DNA of 64,000 bases from Porphyromonas sp. (GCA_029983505.1 JASBZK010000008.1:1-64000); one strand, 5' to 3'. Numbered from the stretch's first letter, positions 7,057 to 16,304 are shown. Translations and numbers: made by a program. The notes: a model not told the origin generated them from the sequence alone.

Positions 7057-9897
7057 ATGATGACCCACATTCATTTTACCGGACAGACGACACGGATCAG
7101 GCGGCTCCTTTGTCTCTTACTTATCCTTACAGGCTTTGCGCCGGGGCTCCTCGCCCAAGACGGCGGGGCACGGCTCGTTGGGCAGGTAATGGACGAAGTG
7201 AGCGGCGACTTCGCTTCCGGCGTAACCATTACCCTTATCGGACAAAATAAGACGATTTCTTCAGCTGCCGACGGCACGTTCCTTTTTTCGGGAATCACCC
7301 CCGGAGAGGAGACCGTCTCCGTCAGCGGAGCGGGTTATGTGACGAAAGAGATCGCCGTCCGCATCTCTTCCCAAGGCGTGACGGACTTGGGCGTCATCAT
7401 CCTCCAGCCCTCCTCTTTTGACGAAGGGCAATCCTACGTGGGTGAGCTCTCGGACATCGAGGTGAGCGAAGATGGCGACGACCAGCAGATGAGCACTTCG
7501 ATCGTTTTCTCCAACGACGTTTTTCTCAAGAAAGCCGGCTACCGGTTCTCCCAGTTTTCTTACAAAATCAGGGGCTACGATAACCGCTACCAAGAGCGTT
7601 ACATCAACGGTATCAATTTCAACGATCTCGTCCGCGGCGTCTTCAACTACGCCGCCATCGGCGCCCTCAACGACCTCACCCGAAACGGTAATTCCGTCAA
7701 TTACCACGGCGAGAGCGACTTCTCTTTCGGCGACATCGGCGGCTCCCAAAATATAGATATGTGTCCCTCCACCTACCGCAGAGGGGGCAAGCTTACCCTC
7801 TCGGGTACGAACCGCAATTACTACCTCCGCGGGATGTTTTCCTACACCACAGGGCTGATGGACAACGGCTGGGCTTTCTCCGGACTCTTGGGTGGCCGCT
7901 ACTCGCACGAAGGGGTGGTGGAAGGGACTTTTTACCGGAACCTCTCCCTCTCTCTCGGCGCTGAGAAGCAGTGGGACGGCGGGAGACACTCCTTGAGCCT
8001 CGTGGCCTTTGTCTCCCCCGTGGAGCGCGGGCAGCAGGGGGCGTCTGTGGATCAGGCCGTCTACCTCGTCGGACACCGTAACCCTGCTTCTTTTTGGGGC
8101 GTCAATGAAGGACTGTACTCCTATAATCCCAACTGGGGCTACCAGAACGGCAAGAAGCGCAACGCCCGTGTCGTCACCGCGTGGGATCCCACGGCAATCC
8201 TCTCCTACTCTTGGAAGCCGGACGAAAAGACCGACTGGACGACAGGACTCGCTTTTCACTACAACCGCTACGGACGCACCGGGCTCAACTGGTACAACGG
8301 TCCCGACCCGCGCCCCGACTACTACCGCTATCTCCCCGAGTATTACCGCGATTCTCCTTTTGCCAAAGACCTCGTCACTTATCTCTGGCAGACGGGACAG
8401 GTGTCGCAAATCAATTGGGACAAGCTCTATGAAGTCAACGACCTGAATAACCGTGCCGGCAGCGGCTCCGCGGTCTATATGGTCGAAGAGCGGCGCAACG
8501 ACCTTATGGAGACGACGCTTAACTCCACCTTTAACCGCGATCTCTCCCCGCACGTCAAACTCAGCGCCGGGGTAGGGTACAAGTACGCCCGCGCACACCA
8601 CTTCAAGACCGTGGACGACCTGATGGGGGCAAAGTATCTCCTCGACGTGGATAAGTTCGCCGAACGGGACTTCCCCGGCGACCCCGTCACCATCCAAAAC
8701 GACCTCAACCGACCCGGACGCCGCGTCTGGGAGGGAGATGTCTTCGGCTACGACTACCTCTACCGCATCCACAACGCCGACATCTGGGCGCAGCAGAAAC
8801 ACACCTACAGCACCGTGGACTTCTACTACGGCGCCCGCCTCGGCTTGAACGCCGTGCGCCGCGAGGGTCTTATGCGCAACGGTCGCTATCCGGACGCTTC
8901 TTTCGGCAAAGGCGACCTGCACACCTTCTTTACCTATGAGGGCAAAGGCGGCGTGACCTATAAGATCGACGGCCGGCACTTCCTAAGCGCCAACGCCTCC
9001 ATACAGTCCCGCCCTCAGCTCGCTGACGACTTCTACGTCTCGCCCGACATTACGGACGCCGTCGTCTCCGACCTCAAGCCCTCTATGGACGCGAACGTAG
9101 ACCTCAATTACGTCTTCTCCACACCACAGTTCACCGGGCGTGTGAGCCTCTTCCAGACGTGGTTCTGGAACAATATGGACAAAGTGGCGTACTACAACGA
9201 CCTCCAGAGTACGTTCATCCTCCACACCCTCTACGACATGAATAAGATCCACCGAGGGGTCGAGCTCGGCGTCAATTACGCCGTAACAAGTGCCCTGAAC
9301 CTGGACTTCATCGGCACTTTTTCGGAGTATTATTTCTCCAATAACCCGATGGGCGTGATGAACTCGACGAACGGTAAAGTCGTCAACCTTGAGGAAGAGG
9401 TGCTGATGAAAGACCTCTACGTCGGCGGCGTGCCTCAGGCCGTGGGGACTTTCGGAATCAATTACTTCATCGATTACTGGTTCCTGTCTGCCAACTTCAA
9501 CGCCTTCGGTCGCAACCACATCTCGCCCGCACCGATCCGCCGGCTTAAGAGTAACTACACCGGCATCGTACCCGAAGACCAAATCGCACTTCTGCCCGCC
9601 GGCGCTGCCCGCGACGACGCCCAAAAGAAGTACGACGCCTTCAAGGAGATGACCACGCAGGAGCGATTCGCGCCCGGCTTTACCATAGACCTCTCGGTGG
9701 GCAAGATATTCTATCTCCCCGGTCGCCGGCAGGTGAATTTCAACTTCTCCGTACAGAATCTCCTCAACCGCCGGGACTATATCACGGGCGGTTTTGAGCA
9801 GGGTCGGATCAATTTCCTTACCCCGTGGAATTTCGGCAACAAATACTATTATATGCAGGGCGTGAACTTCTTCCTCAATGCCTCTTACCTATTCTGA
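7057..9897 (+). CDS. TonB-dependent outer-membrane receptor with carboxypeptidase-regulatory-like N-terminal domain
   Basis: 946 residues from the ATG chosen here. The frame extends 34 codons further to a TTG, but only this start places the signal peptide (RLLCLLLILTGFAPGLLA) at the N-terminus. Residues about 35-120 form a CarboxypepD_reg-like domain (GQVMDEVSGDFASGVTITLI, DGTFLFSGITPGE). A plug (SYKIRGYDNRYQERYINGIN) follows, then a long barrel ending in an aromatic residue (NASYLF). It is followed 31 bp later by the DUF5689 lipoprotein and then an exported phosphodiesterase/nuclease, an arrangement familiar in Bacteroidota. With the nucleases upstream, an oligonucleotide or breakdown product is a plausible substrate, but that is inference. 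Confidence 0.85.
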   Translation: MMTHIHFTGQTTRIRRLLCLLLILTGFAPGLLAQDGGARLVGQVMDEVSGDFASGVTITLIGQNKTISSAADGTFLFSGITPGEETVSVSGAGYVTKEIAVRISSQGVTDLGVIILQPSSFDEGQSYVGELSDIEVSEDGDDQQMSTSIVFSNDVFLKKAGYRFSQFSYKIRGYDNRYQERYINGINFNDLVRGVFNYAAIGALNDLTRNGNSVNYHGESDFSFGDIGGSQNIDMCPSTYRRGGKLTLSGTNRNYYLRGMFSYTTGLMDNGWAFSGLLGGRYSHEGVVEGTFYRNLSLSLGAEKQWDGGRHSLSLVAFVSPVERGQQGASVDQAVYLVGHRNPASFWGVNEGLYSYNPNWGYQNGKKRNARVVTAWDPTAILSYSWKPDEKTDWTTGLAFHYNRYGRTGLNWYNGPDPRPDYYRYLPEYYRDSPFAKDLVTYLWQTGQVSQINWDKLYEVNDLNNRAGSGSAVYMVEERRNDLMETTLNSTFNRDLSPHVKLSAGVGYKYARAHHFKTVDDLMGAKYLLDVDKFAERDFPGDPVTIQNDLNRPGRRVWEGDVFGYDYLYRIHNADIWAQQKHTYSTVDFYYGARLGLNAVRREGLMRNGRYPDASFGKGDLHTFFTYEGKGGVTYKIDGRHFLSANASIQSRPQLADDFYVSPDITDAVVSDLKPSMDANVDLNYVFSTPQFTGRVSLFQTWFWNNMDKVAYYNDLQSTFILHTLYDMNKIHRGVELGVNYAVTSALNLDFIGTFSEYYFSNNPMGVMNSTNGKVVNLEEEVLMKDLYVGGVPQAVGTFGINYFIDYWFLSANFNAFGRNHISPAPIRRLKSNYTGIVPEDQIALLPAGAARDDAQKKYDAFKEMTTQERFAPGFTIDLSVGKIFYLPGRRQVNFNFSVQNLLNRRDYITGGFEQGRINFLTPWNFGNKYYYMQGVNFFLNASYLF

Positions 9898-9928
9898 TAA
9901 AAATATACCCCATACATATCTCAAAGCC

Positions 9929-11323
9929 ATGATCAGTAAGACTTCCAGATTTTTCTCCCTCGGGCTCTCGCTCGCTTTGGCACTCGGTTTTGCCTCTTGC
10001 GACAGAGTATACGACGAGCCGCTCCTGACGGAACCCGAGAGCGCCCTCACCCCCAATATCACCATTTCGGAGCTTAAGGAGAAATATGCCGCGGCTACCC
10101 AAAATAAATCCCTCCTCATAGATACCGACTACATCCTCCGTGCCAGAGTCGGCGGTAACGATGAGAGCGGTAACATCTACAAGACGCTCTGGGTGCAAGA
10201 CGAGACCGGCGGTATGCCTCTCGCCGTGGATATGAATAATATGAGCGCCGAGTATATGGTCGGCCAAGAGCTCCTCATCAAACTGAAAGGCCTCTCCGTC
10301 AATGTCTACGGCGGCGTGCAGCAGATAGGCTACAAGGAAGAGGGCTCCACCAATACCCGCATCCCCCAGGTACTCTTCAAGACCATCGCCGAGCGCAACG
10401 GTTACCCCGACATCACTAAGGTCGAGCCGCTCGTCGTGACCCTCTCCGGGCTCAAGGACGATATGATCGGCAAGCTCGTCGAGTTCCGTGACGTGGCGTG
10501 GCAGGAGCCGGGCGAAGTCTTCGCCGTGAAGGACGAGAACACGAACCGCCACCTCACCGACGGCTCGAAGACCCTCATAGTCCGTAACTCCGGCTACTCC
10601 CTTTTCGCCGGCGACAAGCTCCCCACGGGCATCGGCACGGTGCGCGGTATCCTCTCCAAGTTTGGCAATGACTATCAGCTCTTCCTCCGCACGAAGGACG
10701 ACGTCCTCGGCTTCCGTCCCGGCACGCCCTCCGGCTCCAACCCCTCCACACCTTCCGATCCCACACCTCAGCCCAACCCCGGTGCACCCTCGGCACAAGG
10801 CGCGGATGCGGTTCTCCTCTTCCCCGGATCCGACTTCGAGACGCAGGCAGATTTCGGCAAATACGGTCTCAAGGACTCTGCCGTCAAAGACGGCGTGGGG
10901 ATGAAAAACTCCAAAGGTCTCCACATCTCGGGCACTCCGGGGGGCAATAACTTCGTCTTCTCCACCACGACCCTCAGCGCCAAAGCGGACAAGACCTACA
11001 CCAAGATCTCGTTTTGGATGAAAGGTACGGCAGCAGGGAAGTCCCTTTCCGTAAATGTCTACCAGGCTGACGGCACCACCTGGGGCTACAACCTCGGCGA
11101 CGTCACTTCTTCCAAGATGGTCGCGCCCAAAAAGCCCACCGCTTCCGACACCTTCGTCAACGACTACAAGGGCTCTATCGACACCGGAGGCAAGTGGGTC
11201 CTCGTCACGCTCGACATCACGGGCGCCAAGCTCAATACTTCCGGATCTAATAACACCTTTGCCATCAAGGACGGCAAAGCTGCCACTTATGACCTCGTGA
11301 TAGACGATATCAAGATCGAGTGA
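9929..11323 (+). CDS. DUF5689-type lipoprotein with C-terminal beta-sandwich-like domain
   Basis: 464 residues. An upstream in-frame ATG at 9878 overlaps the receptor gene; the start at 9929 puts the signal (LGLSLALALGFASC) first. The N-terminal region is DUF5689/OB-fold-like (ISELKEKY, LRARVGGNDESGNIYKTLWV, DETGGMPLAVDMN, VGQELLIKLKGL, NVYGGVQQIGY). OB folds commonly bind nucleic acid or sugars. A Ser/Pro/Thr linker at about 267-290 leads to a C-terminal domain (about 293-464) homologous to the end of the 5298-6815 product. It lies between the TonB receptor and the phosphodiesterase and shares one base with the latter, so co-translation is likely. It is probably a surface-exposed binding partner of the receptor. 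Confidence 0.8.
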   Translation: MISKTSRFFSLGLSLALALGFASCDRVYDEPLLTEPESALTPNITISELKEKYAAATQNKSLLIDTDYILRARVGGNDESGNIYKTLWVQDETGGMPLAVDMNNMSAEYMVGQELLIKLKGLSVNVYGGVQQIGYKEEGSTNTRIPQVLFKTIAERNGYPDITKVEPLVVTLSGLKDDMIGKLVEFRDVAWQEPGEVFAVKDENTNRHLTDGSKTLIVRNSGYSLFAGDKLPTGIGTVRGILSKFGNDYQLFLRTKDDVLGFRPGTPSGSNPSTPSDPTPQPNPGAPSAQGADAVLLFPGSDFETQADFGKYGLKDSAVKDGVGMKNSKGLHISGTPGGNNFVFSTTTLSAKADKTYTKISFWMKGTAAGKSLSVNVYQADGTTWGYNLGDVTSSKMVAPKKPTASDTFVNDYKGSIDTGGKWVLVTLDITGAKLNTSGSNNTFAIKDGKAATYDLVIDDIKIE

Positions 11324-12408
11324 TGAAAAATCTCAGACACATCGCACTCCTCATTGCTCTTGCAGCCTTCTTCGGGCTGTGGGGCGGTGAGGTTTTTGCT
11401 GCCGGTCAGAATCCGGAGAAAGGCGGGAAATACCGCACGTATGCGGTTGCTTTTTACAACCTCGAGAACCTCTTCGACACCGTGGACGACCCCGATAACC
11501 CGGGAGATGACGACTTCCTGCCGGACGGACCCTACAATTGGACCGAAGTGAAGTACCGGAAGAAGCTCCATAACCTCGCCACCGTCATTTCCAAACTGGG
11601 CCGAGAGTACACCCCTTTCGGGCCTGCCGTGATCGGCGTCTCCGAAGTGGAGAATAAAGAAGTCCTCCTCGACCTTGTGCGCGAGCCCGAGCTCGGTGAT
11701 ATGGGGCTTCGCGTCCTCCACCACTCGGGTCCCGACAGGAGGGGCATCGACGTGGCGTTCCTGTACAACCCCCGCCTTTTCCGCCTCGACGGCTACAAGT
11801 CTTTTAAGTACCGGGCACCCGCTTCCAAGCCCGATTACGTGACGCGTGACGCGCTTCTCATCTCGGGGCTTTTGGCGGGCGAAAAGGTGCACTTCATCGT
11901 AGGGCACTGGCCCAGTAAATACGGCGGAGAGTCCTCTTCCATTTTCCGCGAAGCCGCCGGCGCCCAGATCCGAAGCATCATCGACTCGCTCTACACGGAG
12001 AACCCCTCCACGAAGCTGATCTTTATGGGCGACCTCAACGACAACCCCGACGACAAGAGCGTGGCGGTCTCTCTCGGCGCCAAAGAGCGGCGGGAGGACG
12101 TGGCTCCCCGCGGGACGTTCAATGCCACCTGGGCCCCGTATGCCAAAGGGATAGGCTCCCTTGCCTACCAGGACAAGTGGAACCTCTATGATCAGATCAT
12201 CCTCACGGAGCCGCTCATCTCGGACGCGGAGTGCCGCACGCTTACTTTTTGGAAAACGGAGGTCTTCAACCGTCCTTTCATCACCACCAAGGAGGGCAAA
12301 CGCAAGGGCTACCCCCACCGAACGTTTGAGGCCAATACCTTCATCAACGGGTACTCCGACCACTTCCCCACGCTGGTCTATCTGATCAAAAAAGAAGGGG
12401 CGGAGTAA
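11323..12408 (+). CDS. Exported endonuclease/exonuclease/phosphatase family protein
   Basis: 361 residues. ATG at 11323 overlaps the preceding stop by one base (TGATG). The signal peptide is HIALLIALAAFFGLWGGEVFA. All family blocks are present in order: FYNLENLFDT, SEVENKEVL (metal-binding Glu), HHSGPDRRGIDVAFLY, FIVGHWPSKYGGE, MGDLNDNPDD (catalytic Asp/Asn) and GYSDHFPTLV (catalytic Asp-His). Members cut phosphodiester or phosphomonoester bonds in DNA, RNA or related molecules. Association with a DUF5689 protein and a TonB receptor fits periplasmic or surface trimming of nucleic acid for uptake. Confidence 0.88.
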   Translation: MKNLRHIALLIALAAFFGLWGGEVFAAGQNPEKGGKYRTYAVAFYNLENLFDTVDDPDNPGDDDFLPDGPYNWTEVKYRKKLHNLATVISKLGREYTPFGPAVIGVSEVENKEVLLDLVREPELGDMGLRVLHHSGPDRRGIDVAFLYNPRLFRLDGYKSFKYRAPASKPDYVTRDALLISGLLAGEKVHFIVGHWPSKYGGESSSIFREAAGAQIRSIIDSLYTENPSTKLIFMGDLNDNPDDKSVAVSLGAKERREDVAPRGTFNATWAPYAKGIGSLAYQDKWNLYDQIILTEPLISDAECRTLTFWKTEVFNRPFITTKEGKRKGYPHRTFEANTFINGYSDHFPTLVYLIKKEGAE

Positions 12409-12442
12409 GCCTCTTCGCTCCTCCGAATCGCGACAACGGGGA

Positions 12443-12522
12443 GATACGGACCGAGCCGACTTTTTTGGTTCGTAGGACGTCTCTCTCCGGTACAGGTCGG
12501 GGAGACTTCCTTGGTCTGTACC
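12443..12522. repeat. Four-box intergenic element, copy 3
   Basis: Box starts 12443, 12467, 12489 and 12513 (24-22-24): GATACGGACC, GGTTCGTAGG, GGTACAGGTC, GGTCTGTACC. It lies 35 bp after the phosphodiesterase stop. A -7-like TATATTTG (12568-12575) follows, ahead of the next gene. Confidence 0.88.
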
Positions 12523-12647
12523 AAACTGCCCGCAGTCTTTGGTAGAAGCAAACTCGCGAAAAAAGGCTATATTTGTCCCGATGTTTGTGTGCCGGGAGGT
12601 CTTTCGCCCGGACGTTTGGTACAAATGACACACTCTTACTTGCACTT

Positions 12648-12869
12648 ATGGATGTTTTTTCACTCATAATCATATCCCTTTTGGTCGTGGCTCTTGCCGT
12701 CGTACTCTTGGGCATCAGGGTCTTCTTCGTCAAGGGAGGCGTATTCCCCTCTTCGCACGTCGAGGATCAGCCCATCCTGAAAGCCAAAGGGATGAGCTGC
12801 CACACGTCGCAGCACGTCGAGGCGGCACGCCATAAGAATCTTTTTGAACTCCTTGGAGAAAAGGACTGA
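12648..12869 (+). CDS. Small single-pass membrane protein, conserved in Bacteroidota, function unknown
   Basis: 73 residues from ATG at 12648; the frame extends upstream, but the promoter-like TATATTTG at 12568-12575 argues for the later start. One transmembrane helix (LIIISLLVVALAVVLLGIRV) is followed by a conserved-looking tail: FFVKGGVFPSSHVEDQPILK, KGMSCHTSQHVEAARHKNLF. I recall similar 70-residue proteins (H-x-A-M-R-x-x-G-I-x-C type) across Bacteroidales, but not a function. It is followed by the OmpH/Skp-like gene. Confidence 0.65.
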   Translation: MDVFSLIIISLLVVALAVVLLGIRVFFVKGGVFPSSHVEDQPILKAKGMSCHTSQHVEAARHKNLFELLGEKD

Positions 12870-12953
12870 CTCTCCTCTCCCCGTTTTCTAAACCCCAAGC
12901 CTACCTTAGGCGCCAAAACTCACTGTCCCACAAAAAATAATCACGCTTCGGAT

Positions 12954-13601
12954 ATGAAGAATATTTCCCGATCGATTTCTGTCGCTGCTTTTGCGTTTCT
13001 CGCTGCTCTGCTTTTCTCCCTGCAGTCTTGCAACCGATCCGAGAGCGAAACCGCCCGTACTGTCGTCACCGGCGATACCCTTTCCGGAGGTCGTCTTCAG
13101 GTGGCGTACGTCAACGTCGACTCTCTCCTTACGAATTACCAGTACTCCAAGGATCTCCAGGACGAATTTATGCGCAAGGCCGAGTCCAAGCAGGCGACCA
13201 TCAATCAGCAGGGAAAGTCTCTGGAAGCCGATATGGCCGAGTTCCAGAGGAAAGTGGAAAATAACGCCTTCTTCGACCAAGAGCGCGCCCGTAGAGAGCA
13301 GGAGCGCATCCTTAAGCGCCAACAGGACTTCCAGGCACTCTCCCAGCGCCTCAGCGCCGAGATGCAGGAAGACCAGCTTAAGATGAACGCCGCCCTCTCC
13401 GACACCATTCGCTCGCAGATCAAAGTGTACAACGCGACCATCGGTCACTATGCGATGATTTTCTCCAACACGATGGGCGACAATCTCCTCTATGCGGACG
13501 AAGTGTACGACATCACCAAGGAGGTGACCGAGTTCCTCAACGGTCGCTACAAGAAGAGCGACAGCACCCAGGCTGTCCCCGCACCCGCTACCAAGAAGTA
13601 A
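12954..13601 (+). CDS. OmpH/Skp-like periplasmic chaperone, predicted lipoprotein
   Basis: 215 residues. The signal peptide ends at LLFSLQSC (lipobox), then LQVAYVNVDSLLTNYQYSKD, the usual OmpH-family opening strand. A long charged helical hairpin (about 75-150, rich in Q, E, K and R) makes the coiled-coil tentacles of Skp. The C-terminus is a Pro/Ala/Lys tail. Family members hold unfolded outer-membrane proteins in the periplasm. A lipid anchor is unusual for classical Skp but frequent in Bacteroidota versions. Confidence 0.8.
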   Translation: MKNISRSISVAAFAFLAALLFSLQSCNRSESETARTVVTGDTLSGGRLQVAYVNVDSLLTNYQYSKDLQDEFMRKAESKQATINQQGKSLEADMAEFQRKVENNAFFDQERARREQERILKRQQDFQALSQRLSAEMQEDQLKMNAALSDTIRSQIKVYNATIGHYAMIFSNTMGDNLLYADEVYDITKEVTEFLNGRYKKSDSTQAVPAPATKK

Positions 13602-13639
13602 CCTCATACGGGTACAAGTGCCCTTCCTTCACGCTGAGA

Positions 13640-14116
13640 ATGCAAGGCATCACACTACTCTTCGTAGGTCAGACGGCCGATGACCGGGTCTCTTCTTTCC
13701 TCGATGAGTACGTGACGCGCACTTCGCGCTTCGTCTCCGTCGACGTCAGGACGCTTCCCGAGCCTAAGACGACCAAAAACACTCCCCCGAGTCTCCAAAA
13801 AGAGCTCGAGGGAGCGTCTATTTTGGAAGCCGTCACCCCGGGGGACGAGGTTTTCCTCTTGGACGAAAAAGGCAAGGAGTACACGTCGAGGGAGTTCGCG
13901 GGACTTGTGGAGAAAATGATGATGACCACGTCCAAGCGCCTCGTCTTCGTCGTCGGAGGCCCTTACGGATTCTCGGACGCCGTCTACAAAGCGTTCCCGC
14001 GCAAGATCTCCCTCTCACGGATGACGCTCAACCACCAGATGGTCCGCATCTTCCTTGCCGAGCAGGTCTACCGTGCCCTCTCCATCATCCGGAACCTTCC
14101 CTACCATCATGATTAA
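13640..14116 (+). CDS. rlmH: 23S rRNA (pseudouridine-1915-N3)-methyltransferase RlmH
   Basis: 158 residues, the normal length. SPOUT methyltransferase features include LLFVGQT at the start, DEVFLLDEKGKEYTSREFA, LVFVVGGPYGFSDAV (SAM-binding knot region), and the typical end SLSRMTLNHQMVRIFLAEQ followed by YRALSIIRNLPYHHD. It methylates pseudouridine 1915 in helix 69 of 23S rRNA. It overlaps truA by 8 bp, so the two are translated from one message. Confidence 0.95.
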   Translation: MQGITLLFVGQTADDRVSSFLDEYVTRTSRFVSVDVRTLPEPKTTKNTPPSLQKELEGASILEAVTPGDEVFLLDEKGKEYTSREFAGLVEKMMMTTSKRLVFVVGGPYGFSDAVYKAFPRKISLSRMTLNHQMVRIFLAEQVYRALSIIRNLPYHHD

Positions 14117-14888
14117 GCGAAGTGACGCCCTGCACCGCTACTTCCTCTTCCTTGCCTACAAGGGTACCCGCTTCCTCGGATGGCAGAAGCAAAAGGAAGG
14201 GCGTACCGTACAGGGTACGCTCGAAGAGGCGCTCTCTACGATCCTGAGGACGGAGATAGCCGTGACGGGAGCGGGACGCACGGACACCGGGGTGCACGCC
14301 TCGTCCTACGTCTGCCACCTCGATTTGCCGTTAGAAGAGGACAGCGCCCGAGAACTTATCTTCCGCGCCAATAGGCTTCTGCCACGCGATCTGCGGCTCT
14401 ACGACATCCGTGAGGTCGTGCCGGAGGCTCACGCCCGCTTCGATGCCCTTTCACGCCGCTACGGCTACCACGTCACTTCGCGACCCTCGCCTTTTGCCTA
14501 CGAGACGGAGACGGAGATACCGGTCTCGGGGCTTGACTTCGACTTGATGAACGAAGCCGCTGCCGCTCTCCTCGGAACCCACGACTTTACCACATTCAGC
14601 AAAGGGCACACCGATGTGAAGACCCACCTCTGCACCGTCACGCGCGCGGAGTGGAGGAGAGAGGGAGCGAGCGGATGGGTCTTCGAGTATGAGGCCAACC
14701 GTTTCCTCCGCAATATGGTGCGCGCCACCGTGGGTACCCTTTTTGATGTGGGGCGCGGCAAGATGACCGTTCCCGAATTCGTACGCCGCTTCCTGGCCCG
14801 GGATCGCGCTCTGGCTTCCGGATCCGCGCCCGCTGAGGGGCTTTTCCTCGAAGAGATTACGTATCCGTCCCGGCTCTTCCTGTCCTAA
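14109..14888 (+). CDS. truA: tRNA pseudouridine synthase A (TruA)
   Basis: 259 residues. The start is set at ATG 14109, overlapping the end of rlmH; an upstream in-frame ATG at 14055 would add only unrelated residues. The catalytic motif GAGRTDTGVHA contains the active-site Asp. FLFLAYKGTRFLGWQKQ, HDFTTFSKGH and FLRNMVRATVGTLFDVGRGK are family blocks. It makes pseudouridine at positions 38-40 of tRNA anticodon arms. Confidence 0.94.
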   Translation: MIKRSDALHRYFLFLAYKGTRFLGWQKQKEGRTVQGTLEEALSTILRTEIAVTGAGRTDTGVHASSYVCHLDLPLEEDSARELIFRANRLLPRDLRLYDIREVVPEAHARFDALSRRYGYHVTSRPSPFAYETETEIPVSGLDFDLMNEAAAALLGTHDFTTFSKGHTDVKTHLCTVTRAEWRREGASGWVFEYEANRFLRNMVRATVGTLFDVGRGKMTVPEFVRRFLARDRALASGSAPAEGLFLEEITYPSRLFLS

Positions 14889-14946
14889 TTCCCTTTTTTG
14901 GATTGGAGGAGAAGGCAGAGAGAGGCGGATTTGGAGGGGAAATTTT

Positions 14947-15024
14947 GGCCTGTACCACGCGACTTTTTTGGTCTGTACCTTTTAAGTGTCCCGGTCTGTA
15001 TCTCGAGAGCGCGAGATACGTACC
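14947..15024. repeat. Four-box intergenic element, copy 4
   Basis: Box starts 14947, 14970, 14993 and 15015 (23-23-22): GGCCTGTACC, GGTCTGTACC, GGTCTGTATC, GATACGTACC. The first three boxes share one orientation, so only boxes 3 and 4 can pair. A -7-like TACATTTG (15093-15100) lies between it and ybeY. Confidence 0.9.
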
Positions 15025-15178
15025 AAAACTTTTGCTGCCGTCCCTTTGCCCGAAATCGGCACAGTGGGTGGGGTTATCTCTGAGGTTTTGCTTACATTTG
15101 CAAAAAGGGAGACCTTCGTGCAAAGGTCTCTCGGGGAGAGGGGTGTTTGTTTCAGATAACGAAGAGCAAGAGCGCGCT

Positions 15179-15613
15179 ATGGCTATTTCTTATTCGAGTC
15201 AGGAGGGAGTGAAAGTCCCGGGATTTAAGAGAAGATTGATGGGGTCTTGGCTGAAGTCCGTGGCAGCTATGCACGGTCGTGAGATTATCGACGTGGCCTA
15301 TCAGTTTTGCGACAACCCGGGGATTTTGGAGTTCAATAAGAAGTTCCTCGGACACAACTACTACACCGACATCATCACGTTCGACAACAGCCAGAGCGAC
15401 GAAGGCATCATCGCCGACATCCTCATCAGCGTGGACGAAGTGGCGCTTAATGGCGAAGAGTACGGCACCGGATTTCGGGACGAGCTCCTCAGGGTGATGG
15501 TGCACGGCATCCTCCACCTCTCGGGTTTCGACGACCACACGGAGGAGGAGTCACTCGAGATGCGCAGAGCCGAGGACGAAGCGCTTGCTCTGGTGCCGGA
15601 AGGGATCTTTTAG
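15179..15613 (+). CDS. ybeY: Endoribonuclease YbeY (16S rRNA maturation)
   Basis: 144 residues from ATG 15179; the frame runs upstream through the repeat element, which is clearly non-coding. The zinc-binding signature VHGILHLSGFDDHT gives the three histidines. NYYTDIITFDNS and ADILISVDEV are standard family blocks. YbeY processes the 3' end of 16S rRNA and takes part in ribosome quality control. The next gene starts immediately after the stop. Confidence 0.93.
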   Translation: MAISYSSQEGVKVPGFKRRLMGSWLKSVAAMHGREIIDVAYQFCDNPGILEFNKKFLGHNYYTDIITFDNSQSDEGIIADILISVDEVALNGEEYGTGFRDELLRVMVHGILHLSGFDDHTEEESLEMRRAEDEALALVPEGIF

Positions 15614-15614
15614 C

Positions 15615-16304
15615 GTGTGGCCGGTTTTCGGGCATAGGTACGTCGCCGAGGTGGTGGCGGGAGCGCCTGCGTATCGGGATCTGCTCATCGTCCTTTTGAT
15701 AGCCCTTGTGGGCATTATGGGCTATCTCGTGACGCGCTTGGGGCAGAAAGGCACCGCCCATACGGTCGGGCTCGTGATGCTGAGACCTCGTAATATCGTT
15801 ACTCTCAGAGAGTACAGAGTACCTTTCGGACAGTATCTCCTCGGGGGTATTTTTGCGGTCATACAGATTGCGCTTTTCCTCCTGCTCCTCATCTTGAAGT
15901 CCGGAGGTGCAGGTGGGGAGGACTTTTGGATCCTCTTCGGAGAGATTGCTCTCGCGGTAGTCGCCTTTGCCCTCGTGCGGTACCTGCTGATGGCGTGGAC
16001 GGGGTTCACGTTTGCGGAGAAGGACGAAGCAGACCTCTGGCTCGCCAACGTCGTCATCCTCTTCATCTTCTACGGGTTGTCGCTTACGGTGCCGATAGCG
16101 CTGTTGGTTTTTGTACCCTCCTCGGTGCCGGTTGCCTTTTGGGTCGGGGCGTGCCTTTACCTCGTCTACCGCATCTGGTTTGTAGGGAGAGGTTTGGCGG
16201 TGATGCCTAAGCTCCGGAGGTCTCCTTTGCTTATAATTTTGTATCTTTGCAGCTGCGAAATCGCCCCTCTTTACATCGCTTTTTCGGTCATCCGGTCTCT
16301 GTGA
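15615..16304 (+). CDS. Multi-pass membrane protein, DUF4271-like
   Basis: 229 residues from GTG 15615, one base after the ybeY stop; a TTG at 15585 is an alternative. About six transmembrane segments are visible (LLIVLLIALVGIMGYLV, GGIFAVIQIALFLLLLIL, LANVVILFIFYGLSL, IALLVFVPSSVPVAFWVGAC, LLIILYLCSCEIAPLYI). The C-terminal LYLCSCEIAPLYIAF and the position just before the hemD-like gene match the DUF4271 family of Bacteroidota. Function unknown. The hemD promoter lies inside its 3' end. Confidence 0.75.
   Translation: MWPVFGHRYVAEVVAGAPAYRDLLIVLLIALVGIMGYLVTRLGQKGTAHTVGLVMLRPRNIVTLREYRVPFGQYLLGGIFAVIQIALFLLLLILKSGGAGGEDFWILFGEIALAVVAFALVRYLLMAWTGFTFAEKDEADLWLANVVILFIFYGLSLTVPIALLVFVPSSVPVAFWVGACLYLVYRIWFVGRGLAVMPKLRRSPLLIILYLCSCEIAPLYIAFSVIRSL
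16242..16249 (+). promoter_or_regulatory. -7 box TATCTTTG, likely promoter of the hemD-rnpA-yidD operon
   Basis: Perfect TAnnTTTG consensus, 123 bp before the hemD-like start and inside the end of the DUF4271-like gene. No clear -33 box is seen at the usual spacing. Confidence 0.45.

Noticed and set aside
7261..8979. 572-residue open frame on the minus strand
   Set aside because: It lies fully opposite the TonB receptor gene; the product is a low-complexity Val/Gly/Glu/Asp-rich chain without family motifs, as expected for the complement of GC-rich codons.
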